NCBI GenBank assembly: GCA_001592805.2
Contig: CP051139.1
Span: 434,001-498,000, forward strand
DNA: 64,000 nt
From: Peltaster fructicola
Lineage: Eukaryota > Ascomycota > Dothideomycetes
Direction of reading: 5' to 3'
Part shown: piece after piece, positions 21,734 to 33,091 of the stretch
Position numbering within the stretch: the stretch's first letter is position 1
Layout of the letters: the number at the start of each line of letters is the position of its first letter
Position numbers and translations under genes: made by a program
The notes under the pieces: model-generated
Seen by the model: the letters and a program-made list of their open reading frames with translations, nothing else
Databases searched by the model: none
What the model was told of the DNA's origin: nothing

Positions 21734-22521
21734 TCACACGCCACTTGCTCCTGGTGCCTTCTCATCCTTGCGCAGGTTGATAAGCAGTTCTCGCATCTTG
21801 GCCTTTGGAGTACCACTAGCACCACCACCACTACCCTTACCACTCAAATCCACCAGCTTGGCAATGCGCTCCCAACTCGTGCCTCCACTGGTAGTGTCCT
21901 CCCGCGACCTCAAGAATTCCTGTGCCTCCTTTTGTGTCTGTGCGATCTGCTTCTCCTTCTTGTTGTTGTAGTTCTCGTAAAACTCATCGATGGCCTCTTG
22001 TGCTGCTTTCACGGTCTCCGCCTTCTTTGATGCAGACACTTCATCGCGGTGCTGGATCGCGAGGTTGCGCCTCTCGCGCCATTCCTTCAGCACCTCTGGC
22101 TCTTCCTCGTATTGATAGCTCGATTGCTGTGCAGGGATCGTTGAGACGTTCGTGACGCTACCGCCTGGACCAACAGCATTGTTGCCGGTCTCCACTGAAG
22201 GAAATGATTGTTCGAAGTCGCCCATCATGTCTTGGTGTCCATTGGTCTGGCCACTGCCGCCACCGAGCAGGTCGTCATCGTCCTCGTCCTGCACGGTCGC
22301 CCGGGCTGCATGGTCTCCAGACGTGGTGAACTGTTCGGCGTCATCTCCTAGTGCTGCTCGCTCGCGTGCGAGAAAGTCTGACGGCTCATCTGCTGAGCTG
22401 TGTGCGGGCGCGCCCGTCGTTGTTGTCTGACCTGTGTCTGAATCAGTATGCGCCGGGTAGATGTTCAATCCGAGACCCTACCAGCATCGAAATCGTCGAG
22501 ACTAGGGAATCGATCAGCCAT
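21734..22521 (-). CDS. CLC1: Clathrin light chain
   Basis: Exons complement(21734..22437, 22482..22521), 247 aa; the 44-bp intron joins MADRFPSLDDFDA to DTGQTTTTG. It is the regulatory subunit of the clathrin triskelion in endocytosis and Golgi-endosome traffic. The N-terminal half is acidic and disordered. The heavy-chain-binding helix begins at EPEVLKEWRERRNLAIQHRD and continues through a coiled coil (KKAETVKAAQEAIDEFYENY), then the conserved end SWERIAKLVDLSGK and MRELLINLRKDEKAPGASGV. Length and domain order are normal for fungi. The downstream part of the first exon is only 40 nt. Confidence 0.95.
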
Positions 22522-22898
22522 TGTGCGCGGTTTGTGCTCGTGGCTGGCTGGTTGGAGGGTGTAGCTATGCGCTCTTCGTGTCGTACGGACGGCAGGTGCA
22601 CTCTAAGCAGATAGGGTCCCTGATACTGATTGTTCAGTGTAGATAGGTTGGGTGTTATTGTGTTACGTCGATTTCATGCAGGAGGATCTGACGTCGGCCA
22701 GCTGTTTGGCTTCAGCGTAACCTGAGGCCAAGCAAGCCCGTCTAAACTTGTCCGGCGCTTCGGACTTGTCACAGGCTTCATCCTCCGAGCTTCGATGTTC
22801 ATAGATGCTGGAGCACCGTCCGGATATTGTGTCGAATGCTCAGATCAACACGAATCTACTAATGATATGTCATCGATCAGAAAGGGCGCCATCAAAAC
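22522..22898. other. Intergenic region
   Basis: A 377-bp stretch lies between the clathrin light chain start and the histidine kinase stop. It should hold the clathrin light chain promoter. Nothing else is recognised. Confidence 0.5.
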
Positions 22899-25459
22899 TC
22901 ATATGTTCATTCGTACAAAGTTTGCTTCTAGGATCGCCTGCTCCAGACTCTTCAGCGCGAGTGGCTTGACAAAGAATCTATCAGCACCTGCTTCTGCCGC
23001 ATTACGCCTGTCCAGGAGCGAATCCTGGCCAGTCACTGAACATCAAGGATCAGCTGTGTCAGATGTTGGGAGTCGGGCACTTACCAATAAACACCAGGGC
23101 AGGTCGCAGTGCTTTGTCTTTCTCGTAAGCTCTAATGTCCTTGCAAGCTTCAATACCATCTCGCCCAGGCATTTGCAAGTCTAGCAGTATCAGGTCGATC
23201 GGCACAGTCGCTGCAGTGTACTCTTCGAATGCCTCGAATCCGTTCATTGCGGTCGAATATGGAAAGCCGCGTTTGTCACAGAAGCTGCTCAAAACTCGCA
23301 GGTTGATGGAGTTGTCGTCCACGAGAAGACACTGTGGGACCCGACTGGCAGTGTCTTGCGGGTCTTTCGCCGCACAATTCTTCTTAGAGACAACATCGCT
23401 GGTAGCATGGACGATTTCTTTCATCCGGGCAGTGGTGAATGGACCGGTGAAGAACATGCACCGCGGGTATTTCGCTTTTGTCGATGTGTCCAGATGAGTT
23501 GGCACTAAAGATATTGTGATAGGTGCATTGCTTGCCATAGTAAGCGTAGATTCGTAAGTCTCCAACGCCGATGTGTATGGTACAAGTACTATATTAGCAT
23601 CCTTGGTCTCTTGCCATCCATGTGCATGCAGGAAGTTCGTGAACGTCTCGATCGTCGAAGCTGAACCAGTGATAGAGTATCGTTGTGCTGGCAGCGGAAT
23701 CGACTTTGCAAGACGACAAGAGAACACCGGATTGCGGAACTCAGCACAGAAATGAGAACCAGCTTCGCTCGAGGAGATCAGCTTGACATCACCATTGAGT
23801 GCTGCAGCAATCTTGCATGCCAGTGTAAGACCTAGACCTGCTCCTGAAGAGTGAGTATCGACCTTTTCGTACGCACGGAATATCCGCTCCTGGTCCTGAG
23901 GACTAATCCCACAGCCAGTGTCTTTCACGTCGCAGATGATCGAAGAGTAGTCCTCAGTTCGTATCGATATGTTGACGCTGCCTCGAGTAGTGTTCTGCAA
24001 TGCATTGACGAGAAGAAGTTGCAGGCAGTCCCGTATGCATGACAGGTTTAGCCCAATCCCAAGGTCCGCTAATTGATTGTCGAAGAATATAAGCACACCA
24101 CTGGATTGTGCACTGGGCAACCATGCGGTGTCTCCAAGAACGTCTTGCTCGAGCTTGTTCAGATCTGCGTAGGCTAGTGCTGCTGGCGCAGTGATCTCGA
24201 TGCAGTCGTTCAGCTTAATCATATTATTGATCGTTGACATGAGCTCCAGGCCAGAATCGCGGATCATCTGTAAGCCTTCGGACACACTTTCGTCTAGGAG
24301 AAGCGTCACCGATCCGAGGATGCCATGGAGCGGTGTTCGCAGCTGGTGTGTGATACCGCGCATGAATTGCGTTCTTCCTTGAAGTGCGATTTGTAGCTCC
24401 TCCTCCTGAAGAACACTTTTGATCTTCCTTGCGCAAGACTGAACGAATTGTACGTCCAGATCGTCAAAGATCTGCGTAACGTCCTTCGTTGACACGATTA
24501 GAGCTTTGTCTTTGTTGATGGAACCTGTTATCCCACGTACGTCTGTTGATGATGGAAGCTTGGTGTGGTTCTGACTCTTAATGAGCTGCTCGATTGTGTC
24601 AGTATCCTCCCATGAGTTCCGATGTTCTGTAATCTCCACTTTGGTGTCGGAATAGGTCTTATGTAGCAGGTCTACGATATCCGATTGTGTGTGAGCGGCA
24701 TCAAGAAGCGTCTCGTTCTTCCGCTGTTGCGCCGCCCGTCTCCTTTGGCAGCCTTCAACGATATCGGACGCAAGCATATCCGCGAACTCCTTGAGGATTT
24801 CGATCTGCGCTGCTTGGAGTTCTTCCTTTGAGTTCGAAGCGACACATAGTGAGCCGAGTACGATAGTCGTCTGGTCATCCACGTGGCAGCGAAGTTGAGT
24901 GCCAGCATAACTACGAAGGCCACCATGTGCTACGTGTGGTGATGCCGCAAACCGCCAATCCGCGAGCATGTCTGGAAGATAGAGGACATCCTGCAGAAGT
25001 TAGCACAAGCACAGATGTGCGTGAGGAGAAGTAGCTTACATCGAGTTGCACTGTATGGGCGCACGTACACTCTCTTCTTGGTAGAATCGCTATTGGCAAG
25101 CCAGAGACGACCACACGTTTGTAGACGTCGTTATCAAGGACGCCACAGATCACGAACTCCCATCCAAGGACACTTTTGAGCAGATCGATCTTCTTTTGCA
25201 TCCGGGTGATCAAAGCGCCATCGTTGAAGAGATCACGGGTGTAGTACCACATCATCGTTAGCCGTAATCGCTCATTTGCTGTGAGCGTCGGATGGAGATA
25301 TTCATCGTCACGAAAGTCTGCGGGCTTCTGAACGGGAGGAGGATGTCGCGGATCATACAGACTCAGTGGTGTTGAGCTGAGCTTGTCGAAGATAGGGCCT
25401 GTCGTCTTGAGTTCAGCGCTTTGAAGTCTGATGACCAGGTCAGAGTTAGGGAGAAACAT
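22899..25459 (-). CDS. Hybrid sensor histidine kinase with GAF domain and receiver
   Basis: Exons complement(22899..23035, 23085..24990, 25040..25459), about 820 aa. This is a cytoplasmic two-component sensor that would pass phosphate to Ypd1-type phosphotransfer proteins. Residues about 90-225 form a GAF-like sensor (WEFVICGVLDND, then SYAGTQLRC and GSLCV). The H-box is GITHQLRTPLHGILGS with phospho-acceptor His355. The ATPase domain has the N-box around Asn469 (LLLVNALQNT), DTGCGI and GAGLGL. The C-terminal receiver has the acidic pair 698-699 and phospho-acceptor Asp744 in LLDLQMPG. The last exon completes it (VTGQDSLLDRRN, then GADRFFVKPL). No membrane segment is seen. The N-terminus is uncertain: the ATG at 25459 gives an open frame, but spliceable exons upstream (ATG at 25630) read in another frame. 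Confidence 0.9.
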
Positions 25460-25888
25460 TGTTGAAGATGGCCCAACCAGTGAGGTTTACTTGGACAACA
25501 GGCATGAGGCTGTGCAGGATCATAGTTTCTTAGGGTTGTGCACAACTGTCGTTTGAAGGTCCCAATGTCAAGCTTGTAAGGCCCCAGTAGATCATACCTG
25601 CGTAAAGCCTGGGAGTGTCGACCTGTCCATCATTGAACAGTCATATCTGATTGAATGTGGTAGCTCTAGGCGACGGTTGTGCCCTGGTCTAGAATTCAGT
25701 TGGATTAAGGCTACTGGCGCCGACGCCCTCGCTAGAACTGCTGCATGATGAGGCTCTTCACCACCATATGTGTCCTTTCAAGTCTCGATCAAATGCGACA
25801 GTAGTGGGATAGGATGCAGCTGGGCGAGCAAGTTTCACTTCAATAACATGTACCTTTGAAGCACATCTCTACACGACTATCCAACGAT
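25460..25888. other. Intergenic / possible upstream exons of the histidine kinase
   Basis: On the minus strand an ATG at 25630 starts MDRSTLPGFTQ, followed by GTATGA, a CAG acceptor, then LCTTLRNYDPAQPHACCP and a GTAAAC donor. That pattern looks like real 5' exons of the histidine kinase, but the join to the main frame is out of phase with the nearest acceptor. The rest, next to the Tudor-SN 3' end, shows nothing. Confidence 0.4.
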
Positions 25889-28534
25889 CTAGTCTTCGGT
25901 GAGGTCACCATATTCCCACATGCCACGACGCTCGGACTTGGCAACACCCTCTCTGCTCTTGAGATCAGTCAAGATGTCAGCAGCTGCACGCTCCCATGGC
26001 TTGAGCTTCTTTGGCACCATGGCAAGACCCTCACTAACGACCTCTGCATTAAGTGTATCCTGAGGACGACTTGCCTTTGGATCCATCAGTGTGATCCACA
26101 TGAGGTTGTTGTCACGAGCATCGGTGTAGTCGACATTCGCGACAAGAGCCCGATCACTAGCGATCTCATTAAGGAAGCCAACAGACTCTGCGAGGTACTC
26201 CGGCGATGTAGGAAATTGCAAGAACGACAATGCAGCATCAACAGCCTGTGGCTTGAGCTTCTGTGTGCCGAATCGTGCTGCATCGAGTGGTCGTAGTGCT
26301 GACCATGACTGCATCTCTGAGTTGCCGTAGTCGATGTACACGATCTCACTCTGCTTGGCATCTCGATCATTACGCCTCACTCGAGCTCTGTACCAGATGC
26401 CGTAGAACTTGGCTGAGACGATGTCTCCCGCCTTTGGTGGCGTAGATAATGCAGCTGAATTCTGAGGCGAGATGTGAAATGACTCAAACTCCTTCATGAG
26501 CGAGTCGAGGTTCTGTTTGCCAGATCCAAGTAGTTGTACTTTCAGACGTGCAGTTGCAGGGTCAACGTGGGTCACAATCACGTCCTTGTAGTCTCTGACG
26601 CGCTGAGCTGGAGTGCTATTGGTGCCATTGGTTCCGTTCGTAGCAGGAGCTTCCTCAGCCTCTTCCTCGACTGCGTCCTGAGAAGGATCCCACTCATGCC
26701 ACATGCCTTTGCGAGCCTCTTTCGCCTTCTTCTCAGCGGCGAAGAGTTCGTTGGCATTGCCGGACTTCTCGGCGCTGTATGCGTGGACTGATGCGAGGCC
26801 TTCCTCGACTAAGAGCTTTGCGAAGCTCTCACGGTTCACGTACATTGTGCCAATGAAGCCACCAACCTTGTCATTGTCATCGACATCGATCTCAACATCC
26901 CTCTGCTGGCAACGTTTGACAGCAAAATCGTGTGCCTCCTGTCCAAATGGCTCCGCAGCGTCATTTCGACCACGCGCAGAACGAGGCGCGCGTATACCGC
27001 CCAGGACGAAGGTAATCTTGGCGCCGTCTCGAGGGATCAGGACTGTGAATCTGCTGCCGCTCTTGACAAAGTCGACAACTGCTGGCACACGCTTCTGTCT
27101 CGACAGGAGTGTCAATTGACGCTTAGCCTTCTCGAGAGACTCGCTGTAATCGACGAAGGTCTGTGCCTTTGGTGGCTTTGGATTCCACATGCCCTTACCC
27201 TCCTTCTGTGCAGCCTCTTCGGCAGCGAGCAGCTCGTCGTAGATGGGACTTCGATCTGCATCGTCCATGCGGTGTCGGATAACAGATGCGTAGCCATTCT
27301 CGACAAGCATAAGTCCGACGTTCTTGTTGTTGGCGGTAATTGTGGCCATTTCACGCTCATCATAACCTTCAGTAGCAGGTCGCTTCCCATCAATGACAAC
27401 TTTCACATGCTTGCCGATCAGACGCTTACGTAGGAACTCCTTGGCCTCAGCACCGAAGGGAGACTGCTTCGGGTCGGTAGGCTTAGGCTGTCGTACGCTG
27501 CTGAGGTTGACACGTTTCTCTGCACCAGTCTTGTTGCGGATATAGACCGTATCGGCTGAAAAGACTCTGCTCACAACGGCTTCAGTCTCATCAGAAGCCT
27601 TACGTGTGGACACATGCGACTTGAACAAGCCGAGCTGCTTCTCTTTGGCAGATCGCTCGGCCTGTCGAAGCTTGCCCATCTCTGCGCCTAGCCATGTCGA
27701 GTGATGGTCGACGCATCGTGCAAGACCTTCTTGAAGCAAGAATGCAGCGATGTTGCCGACTGGGTGCCTTACCTCGCCGACCAGGGAGTTGTTCGGTGCG
27801 ACTCCTAGTATCCTGATCGAAACACCTCGCTGTAGCAGTCGCTCCTCGACGAATGCCTGACTTTCGTTACCATATGCTTCTGCCGGCTGTGATGTGCCGT
27901 CGCTAGGATTTGTTCGTGCTGTTGTGGGTGCTCGGATGCCTGCCACGAGTACAGTCGTCTGAATGTGTTCCGTGGGCGACACCAAGAGTCTGCAGATCAA
28001 ACGGTCTCCACTAAGCACTCTTTCCACGACCGCTTCGATCGCCTGTCCTTGGTGTTCCTCCGCGAATGCTTTCGGGTCTGGTAGTTCTCGTGCACACTGT
28101 ACTGCCTGTGTCTGTGGCGCCCACACACCTTTCTCGTCCGCCTTGGCATGAGCTTCGAACATCTGGAGCTTCTCGAGCAGTTCTGCAGCCTGGGGATTCT
28201 CTGCCTTGCGTTCCGAGTCGTCTCTTAACTTTGCCCAGCCTTCTTGTACCACAGCGTCTGGCAAGATGGTTCCGTTCTGCAGCTGGACTGTACCGTAGTC
28301 TCGAGCTCCGCCAGACTTCTGTGGTATGCTGTAGAAGACACTGAAGCGTACGAGCTTGCCGACACATAGCTTTCGAAGATATTCGCGAGACTGGAAAGAG
28401 AATGCTTCGTCGTTTGCAAGGCGGGGAGCATTGATGAATGCTAAGCTGAATGTTCGCTCTTGTCGATTCTTGTTCTGGAGAATCAAGGTGTCTCCAGAGA
28501 GCACACTCTTGACCTTGGCTTCCATTTGAGCCAT
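25889..28534 (-). CDS. SND1: Tudor-SN / staphylococcal nuclease domain protein (SND1 family)
   Basis: Single exon, 881 aa (human SND1 is 910). It is an RNA-binding scaffold with nuclease folds, linked to splicing, RNA decay and stress granules. Four SN-like domains follow one another. Domain 1 starts AKVKSVLSGDTLILQNKN, domain 2 VERVLSGDRLICRLLVS, domain 3 VSRVFSADTVYIRNK and domain 4 AVVDFVKSGSRFTVLIPRD. A Tudor domain follows (AGDIVSAKFYGIWYRARVRRN, with VYIDYGNSE) and then a partial fifth SN domain. The repeated VxSGD and WNPK/GMWEYG signatures fit the family. The ATG at 28534 is followed in frame by a second ATG three codons on. The gene is divergent from chitin synthase. Confidence 0.96.
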   Translation of the reverse strand: MAQMEAKVKSVLSGDTLILQNKNRQERTFSLAFINAPRLANDEAFSFQSREYLRKLCVGKLVRFSVFYSIPQKSGGARDYGTVQLQNGTILPDAVVQEGWAKLRDDSERKAENPQAAELLEKLQMFEAHAKADEKGVWAPQTQAVQCARELPDPKAFAEEHQGQAIEAVVERVLSGDRLICRLLVSPTEHIQTTVLVAGIRAPTTARTNPSDGTSQPAEAYGNESQAFVEERLLQRGVSIRILGVAPNNSLVGEVRHPVGNIAAFLLQEGLARCVDHHSTWLGAEMGKLRQAERSAKEKQLGLFKSHVSTRKASDETEAVVSRVFSADTVYIRNKTGAEKRVNLSSVRQPKPTDPKQSPFGAEAKEFLRKRLIGKHVKVVIDGKRPATEGYDEREMATITANNKNVGLMLVENGYASVIRHRMDDADRSPIYDELLAAEEAAQKEGKGMWNPKPPKAQTFVDYSESLEKAKRQLTLLSRQKRVPAVVDFVKSGSRFTVLIPRDGAKITFVLGGIRAPRSARGRNDAAEPFGQEAHDFAVKRCQQRDVEIDVDDNDKVGGFIGTMYVNRESFAKLLVEEGLASVHAYSAEKSGNANELFAAEKKAKEARKGMWHEWDPSQDAVEEEAEEAPATNGTNGTNSTPAQRVRDYKDVIVTHVDPATARLKVQLLGSGKQNLDSLMKEFESFHISPQNSAALSTPPKAGDIVSAKFYGIWYRARVRRNDRDAKQSEIVYIDYGNSEMQSWSALRPLDAARFGTQKLKPQAVDAALSFLQFPTSPEYLAESVGFLNEIASDRALVANVDYTDARDNNLMWITLMDPKASRPQDTLNAEVVSEGLAMVPKKLKPWERAAADILTDLKSREGVAKSERRGMWEYGDLTED

Positions 28535-29689
28535 GATGCTTTACTGTAATGAGGATAACTTTTGTGATGCGCCGGAATATGAGAGGTGAGGGAAGTGTGA
28601 GTCTGCAGGACGAAGAGAGGTGGCGTCGTGAATATATGGCTACGCTATACTGAGCGAGTAACGTGGTGTTATAATAGTGGTGGTCGTGTGCCCGCGGAAT
28701 TTCACCGCCAGATGGGGTCGTGATGACAACAACCAGACTCTCATTGTATGGGGGATTCTATACTGTGAGTGACTTACTGGAGCAACTACAAGGCTGAACA
28801 AGTACATCTGGGAGAGTGAGTCGACAGTCAGACGTTGCCGTGCTCATAACCAGCTCATATGGTGATGAAACTGCTATAAGCTGACACAGCAATGCCGGTC
28901 CTCCTCTGCGGCGGCCGCACAATCCTGCCACCAGGGATGCCTGCCATAAGAGCAGCAGTACACTTACAGGCATTTGCCGAAGATCTTCGGCACGTCTCTT
29001 GCTCTGCTGTTGCGAGGTGTTGATCGTCATCCCTTGTTGAAACAGGCTGTTGTTTCATGTGGCTGGTGAGGAGAACAGCGCCGAGGAGGATGTCAAATGT
29101 GCTGGCTATACTTCAGGTAACATCGAAGGTCTTCATACGATAGAACACGGCTGTTATGCAAGCCATTGGGCTGTGTCCTGTGCAACGACTGCGGTCGGTA
29201 GGTGACGTAAGAGAGGCCAGAGGACGAAGCCAACCATCATGTGTACATAGCGAAACGCGCGTTTCCGAGCTATTCTATATTCTTGATCTCAGGCTGTGCA
29301 GAAAAAGGTACCAGAGTTTATTATGTCGCCGCCTGATCATTCACCTGATCACAGTCGTATGATAAGCACGCATTGGACTATGCGACGTTCTTGAACTTGC
29401 AACGAACCTCGCCGTCACTGCTTCATTGTCGTCCCAAGCTCTTTGGTTGCTGTTGTGATTAGCGCATAGTGCTGCCATAAACAGAAGCTCTCCACATCGA
29501 CAAAACATCGCGGACTTGAGCCTAGCACTCATCATCAACACACCGTCGACAGAACTTTGGAAGCTCACAGCAACACAGTCGAGTGACCAGCGAGTATTGA
29601 TCGTTTTCTGGAAGTACTACATAGCAACCGGCATCGAGGGAGACAGCAGTTTTGTGGACGACGCGCACCAGTACTTGACGACAGCCATC
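28535..29689. promoter_or_regulatory. Divergent promoter region (Tudor-SN / chitin synthase)
   Basis: The 1.16 kb between two divergent start codons has no recognisable gene on either strand. A plus-strand frame open across 29516-29761 overlaps the first chitin synthase exon in another frame and does not look coding. Both promoters lie here. Confidence 0.5.
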
Positions 29690-32600
29690 ATGTCGTACAA
29701 TCCCATAGGTACGTCTTGCACAATGTCGCGCCAGCCTAGGAGACCTGGAAGTGCTCTGTGAGAGCTGCATTCCATGCGCCGTCTGAACATTCCAGCGACA
29801 GCGCTGACAATGAGAACTAGGTGGTGGCTATGGGCCAGCGCGAGACGAAGAAGAGCAATACCACGACCCTCGAAATCCCTTCATGGAGCACGGAGGGCTC
29901 TCTCCACTTCCACATCAACGTCAAACCGGCTACCAGCTCGAAGACCGACCCTACCATGAGGACCATCTCGACATTCCCATGGGACCCTCGCCAGTAGGCG
30001 CAGACACTTTGATGCCGCAACCGACATATGCCGTCGAGAACATGCCGCACACATACGGTCACAGCGAAGCATATGAGCAGGTGCATAGGACAGGCTTCAC
30101 GCCGAATCCATACCAGACCGACGCTCACGGAGAACATGCTGGATACGGACAGCAGCCGTACTACGATAACTCGTACGGTCAAGATCCTGCATATCCACAC
30201 ACACCACAAGAGCATGAGCCGGCGCAACACCAGTATTGGCAGGATGAAGTGGACACCCGGCCGATCTTGCAGCCAGATAACTCGTATGGCCCGGACCCGC
30301 AACAGATGCAGCCTACAGACGTTGGACACGAAGATATCGAGGCTGGCTACAACGACCCGCCACCGCCGCCAGCCAACGCACCGATACGTCGATGGAAGAC
30401 AGTACGAGAAGTGCAACTGCTGGACGGCAATCTCATCCTGGACTGTCCGGTACCACCTCGACTGCTCAACCAAGTTCGCTCCTCTGATGCGCCACAAAGA
30501 GACGAGTTCTCGCACATGCGTTACAGTGCAGCCACCTGCGATCCTGCCGACTTCTACAAGAAGCGCTTCACTCTCCGTCAGTGTCTGTTCAGCAAGCGTC
30601 GACATACAGAACTATTCATCGTGGTCACTATGTACAATGAGGAGGACGAATTGCTTGCAAGAACACTGATGGGCGTAATCAAGAACATCGAGTATATGGA
30701 GTCGCGCACAAGTAGCAAGACTTGGGGCCAGGACTCGTGGAAGAAGATTGTTGTATGTATCGTCTCTGACGGTCGTGCGAAGATCAATCCTCGCACAAGA
30801 GCAGTGCTTGCAGCTATGGGTGTCTACCAAGACGGCATTGCAAAGCAGCAGGTCAATGGAGAGGATGTCACGGCACACATCTATGAGTACACAACCAAGA
30901 TGAATCTCGAGATCAAGAAGGGAGTTGTCAACGTCAAGAAGGGCAATGTGCCCGTGCAGATGCTGTTCTGCTTGAAAGAAAAAAACCAAAAGAAGATCAA
31001 TTCCCACAGATGGTTCTTCCAGGCCTTTGGCGAGTTACTCCAGCCTAATATCTGTGTACTTATTGACGCTGGCACCAAGCCCGGGCGAGACTCTATCTAC
31101 CAGCTGTGGAAGGCTTTCGATCGCGAACCTCAGTGCGCAGGTGCTTGTGGTGAGATCAAGGCTATGCTGGAAGGTGGTAAGAACCTCGTCAATCCTCTCA
31201 TCGCCGCACAGAACTTCGAATACAAGATGAGCAACATCCTCGACAAGCCTCTCGAAAGTGCATTTGGCTTCATCTCAGTCCTGCCAGGTGCTTTTTCTGC
31301 ATACCGATTCATCGCTCTGCAGAATGATAAACAAGGCCATGGACCTCTGGAGAAGTACTTTGCAGGCGAGAAGATGCACGGTGGCAATGCTGGCATCTTT
31401 ACCGCCAATATGTACTTGGCAGAAGATCGAATTCTGTGTTTCGAGTTGGTGGCGAAGAAAGGCTGCTCTTGGATCTTGACTTATGTCAAGTCTGCCACTG
31501 GAGAGACAGATGTGCCTGATGAGATGGCAGATTTCATTCTTCAGCGTCGTCGTTGGCTCAACGGCTCGTTCTTCGCCGCACTCTACTCCTTGGTCAAGTT
31601 CTATCAGATCTTCCGCTCTTCGCACAGCGGCTTACGGAAGTCCATGTTCATGGTTGAGTTCGTCTATCAGACGTTCAACATGCTTTTTGCTTGGTTTGCA
31701 CTGGTAAGTCCAACAGTCAAGGCGCGGCCGATCATGCTGACTCTGTCTAGGGCAACTTCTTCTTGGTGTTCAAGATTCTCACGACATCTCTTTCCAACAG
31801 TGACCTCCTCGGTACGACTGGTCTCGTGCTAGGTGTAATATTCGAATGGCTTTATCTGGCAACCCTAATGACCTGCTTCGTCCTGGCTCTCGGTAATCGA
31901 CCTCAGGGCAGCAATCGCTTCTACATGACGCAGGTCTATTTCTGGGCCATCCTCATGGCGTAAGTCGGATCGAGCGATACCCATTCGCAAGGCTAACGTC
32001 AAACAGATACCTCCTCTTCGCCTCCATCTTCATCACAGTCAAGTCAATCCAATCCGAGGTCAAGGCTGGCGGCTTCAGCTTCGCACAACTCTTCACCAAC
32101 AAGATCTTCTTCACGCTGATTGTCTCGATGTGCTCGACCTACGTGCTCTACTTCGTAGCATCGGTCATGTTCCTCGACCCTTGGCATATGTTTACCAGCT
32201 TCGTTCAGTACCTGCTTCTGACGCCAACCTATATCAACATTCTCAACGTATACGCGTTCTGCAACACCCACGATATCACATGGGGCACGAAAGGTGACGA
32301 TAAACCGGAAAAGCTGCCTACTGCTCAGCTTAAGCCTGGCGGCAAAGTCGATGTTGCCATTCCTACAGACGATGCAGATCTGAATGGTCAATACGAGGCT
32401 GAGCTCAGAGCCTTTAGCACGAAGTACGAGAAGCCACAGAGGATCGTCACTAAAGAGCAGAAGCACGAAGACTACTACAAGGGGTTCCGATCAGCAGTCG
32501 TGCTGTCGTGGATGTTCTGCAATCTTGGCTTGGCTGCGATCGTGCTGAACTCAGGAGGTGTTGATCGGTTGACGCTGAACACCGATGGTACCAGTCAGGA

Positions 32601-32727
32601 CATCACTGCGGCAAATCGCGCGACGATCTACATGAGTGTGGTCCTCTATAGCGTCGCAGCGCTAAGTGCGATCAGGTTCATCGGCGCGACGGTCTTCCTG
32701 GTCATCAGACTCTTCCGTGGTGTATAG
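29690..32727 (+). CDS. Chitin synthase, division 1 (probably class I)
   Basis: Exons 29690..29708, 29821..31703, 31751..31959 and 32007..32727, 943 aa. It is a plasma-membrane enzyme polymerising GlcNAc from UDP-GlcNAc into chitin. The first exon is 19 nt (MSYNPI plus one base) with a 112-bp intron. Residues 1-190 are a Pro/Tyr/Gln-rich cytoplasmic region. The catalytic part contains [14 protein letters not shown]-like [52 protein letters not shown] near residue 540 and [11 protein letters not shown] near 580. Several membrane segments occupy the C-terminal third (for example [19 protein letters not shown] and [25 protein letters not shown]). The [21 protein letters not shown] stretch suits class I better than II or III; the class call is from memory of family sequences. 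Confidence 0.95.
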
Positions 32728-33091
32728 TTTTTGGCTTTTCAAGCTCAACGAATAATGATGGTATGTATGATCTACCTCCAGTGTATAGAAGCCCCAGTTG
32801 CTTGTCTACAACCGACGTGTGGTATTATCACGGGCTGCATCAATCGAGAAGGAAGTGAAATGTGTGCACAGGGCTCTGTTGTCAGCTGCCATTTGAGAAT
32901 CTAGCGTGCCTGCCTTATAGAACATGCCAAGGCGCTCGAGCCATCATGGCAACCATTCTTGTTTCTGTGGTTTAGCTACACAGTTTTCCTTCTCACAATA
33001 CAATCTCTTGACCGTACTGCTTCCTGGTTGCACTCTTTAGCACTCCTTTGAACACATACTCTTCAATTCTCACAACCAAGCACATTACACC
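32728..33091. other. Intergenic region
   Basis: A 364-bp stretch lies between the chitin synthase stop and the zinc-knuckle ATG, both plus strand. The last 90 bases are CT/CA-rich like a fungal leader. Nothing else is seen. Confidence 0.5.

Noticed and set aside
29817-30605. 262-codon minus-strand ORF opposite chitin synthase
   Set aside because: It lies over the N-terminal coding region of a clear chitin synthase, and its hydrophobic look comes from the reverse complement of Pro/Tyr/Gln codons.
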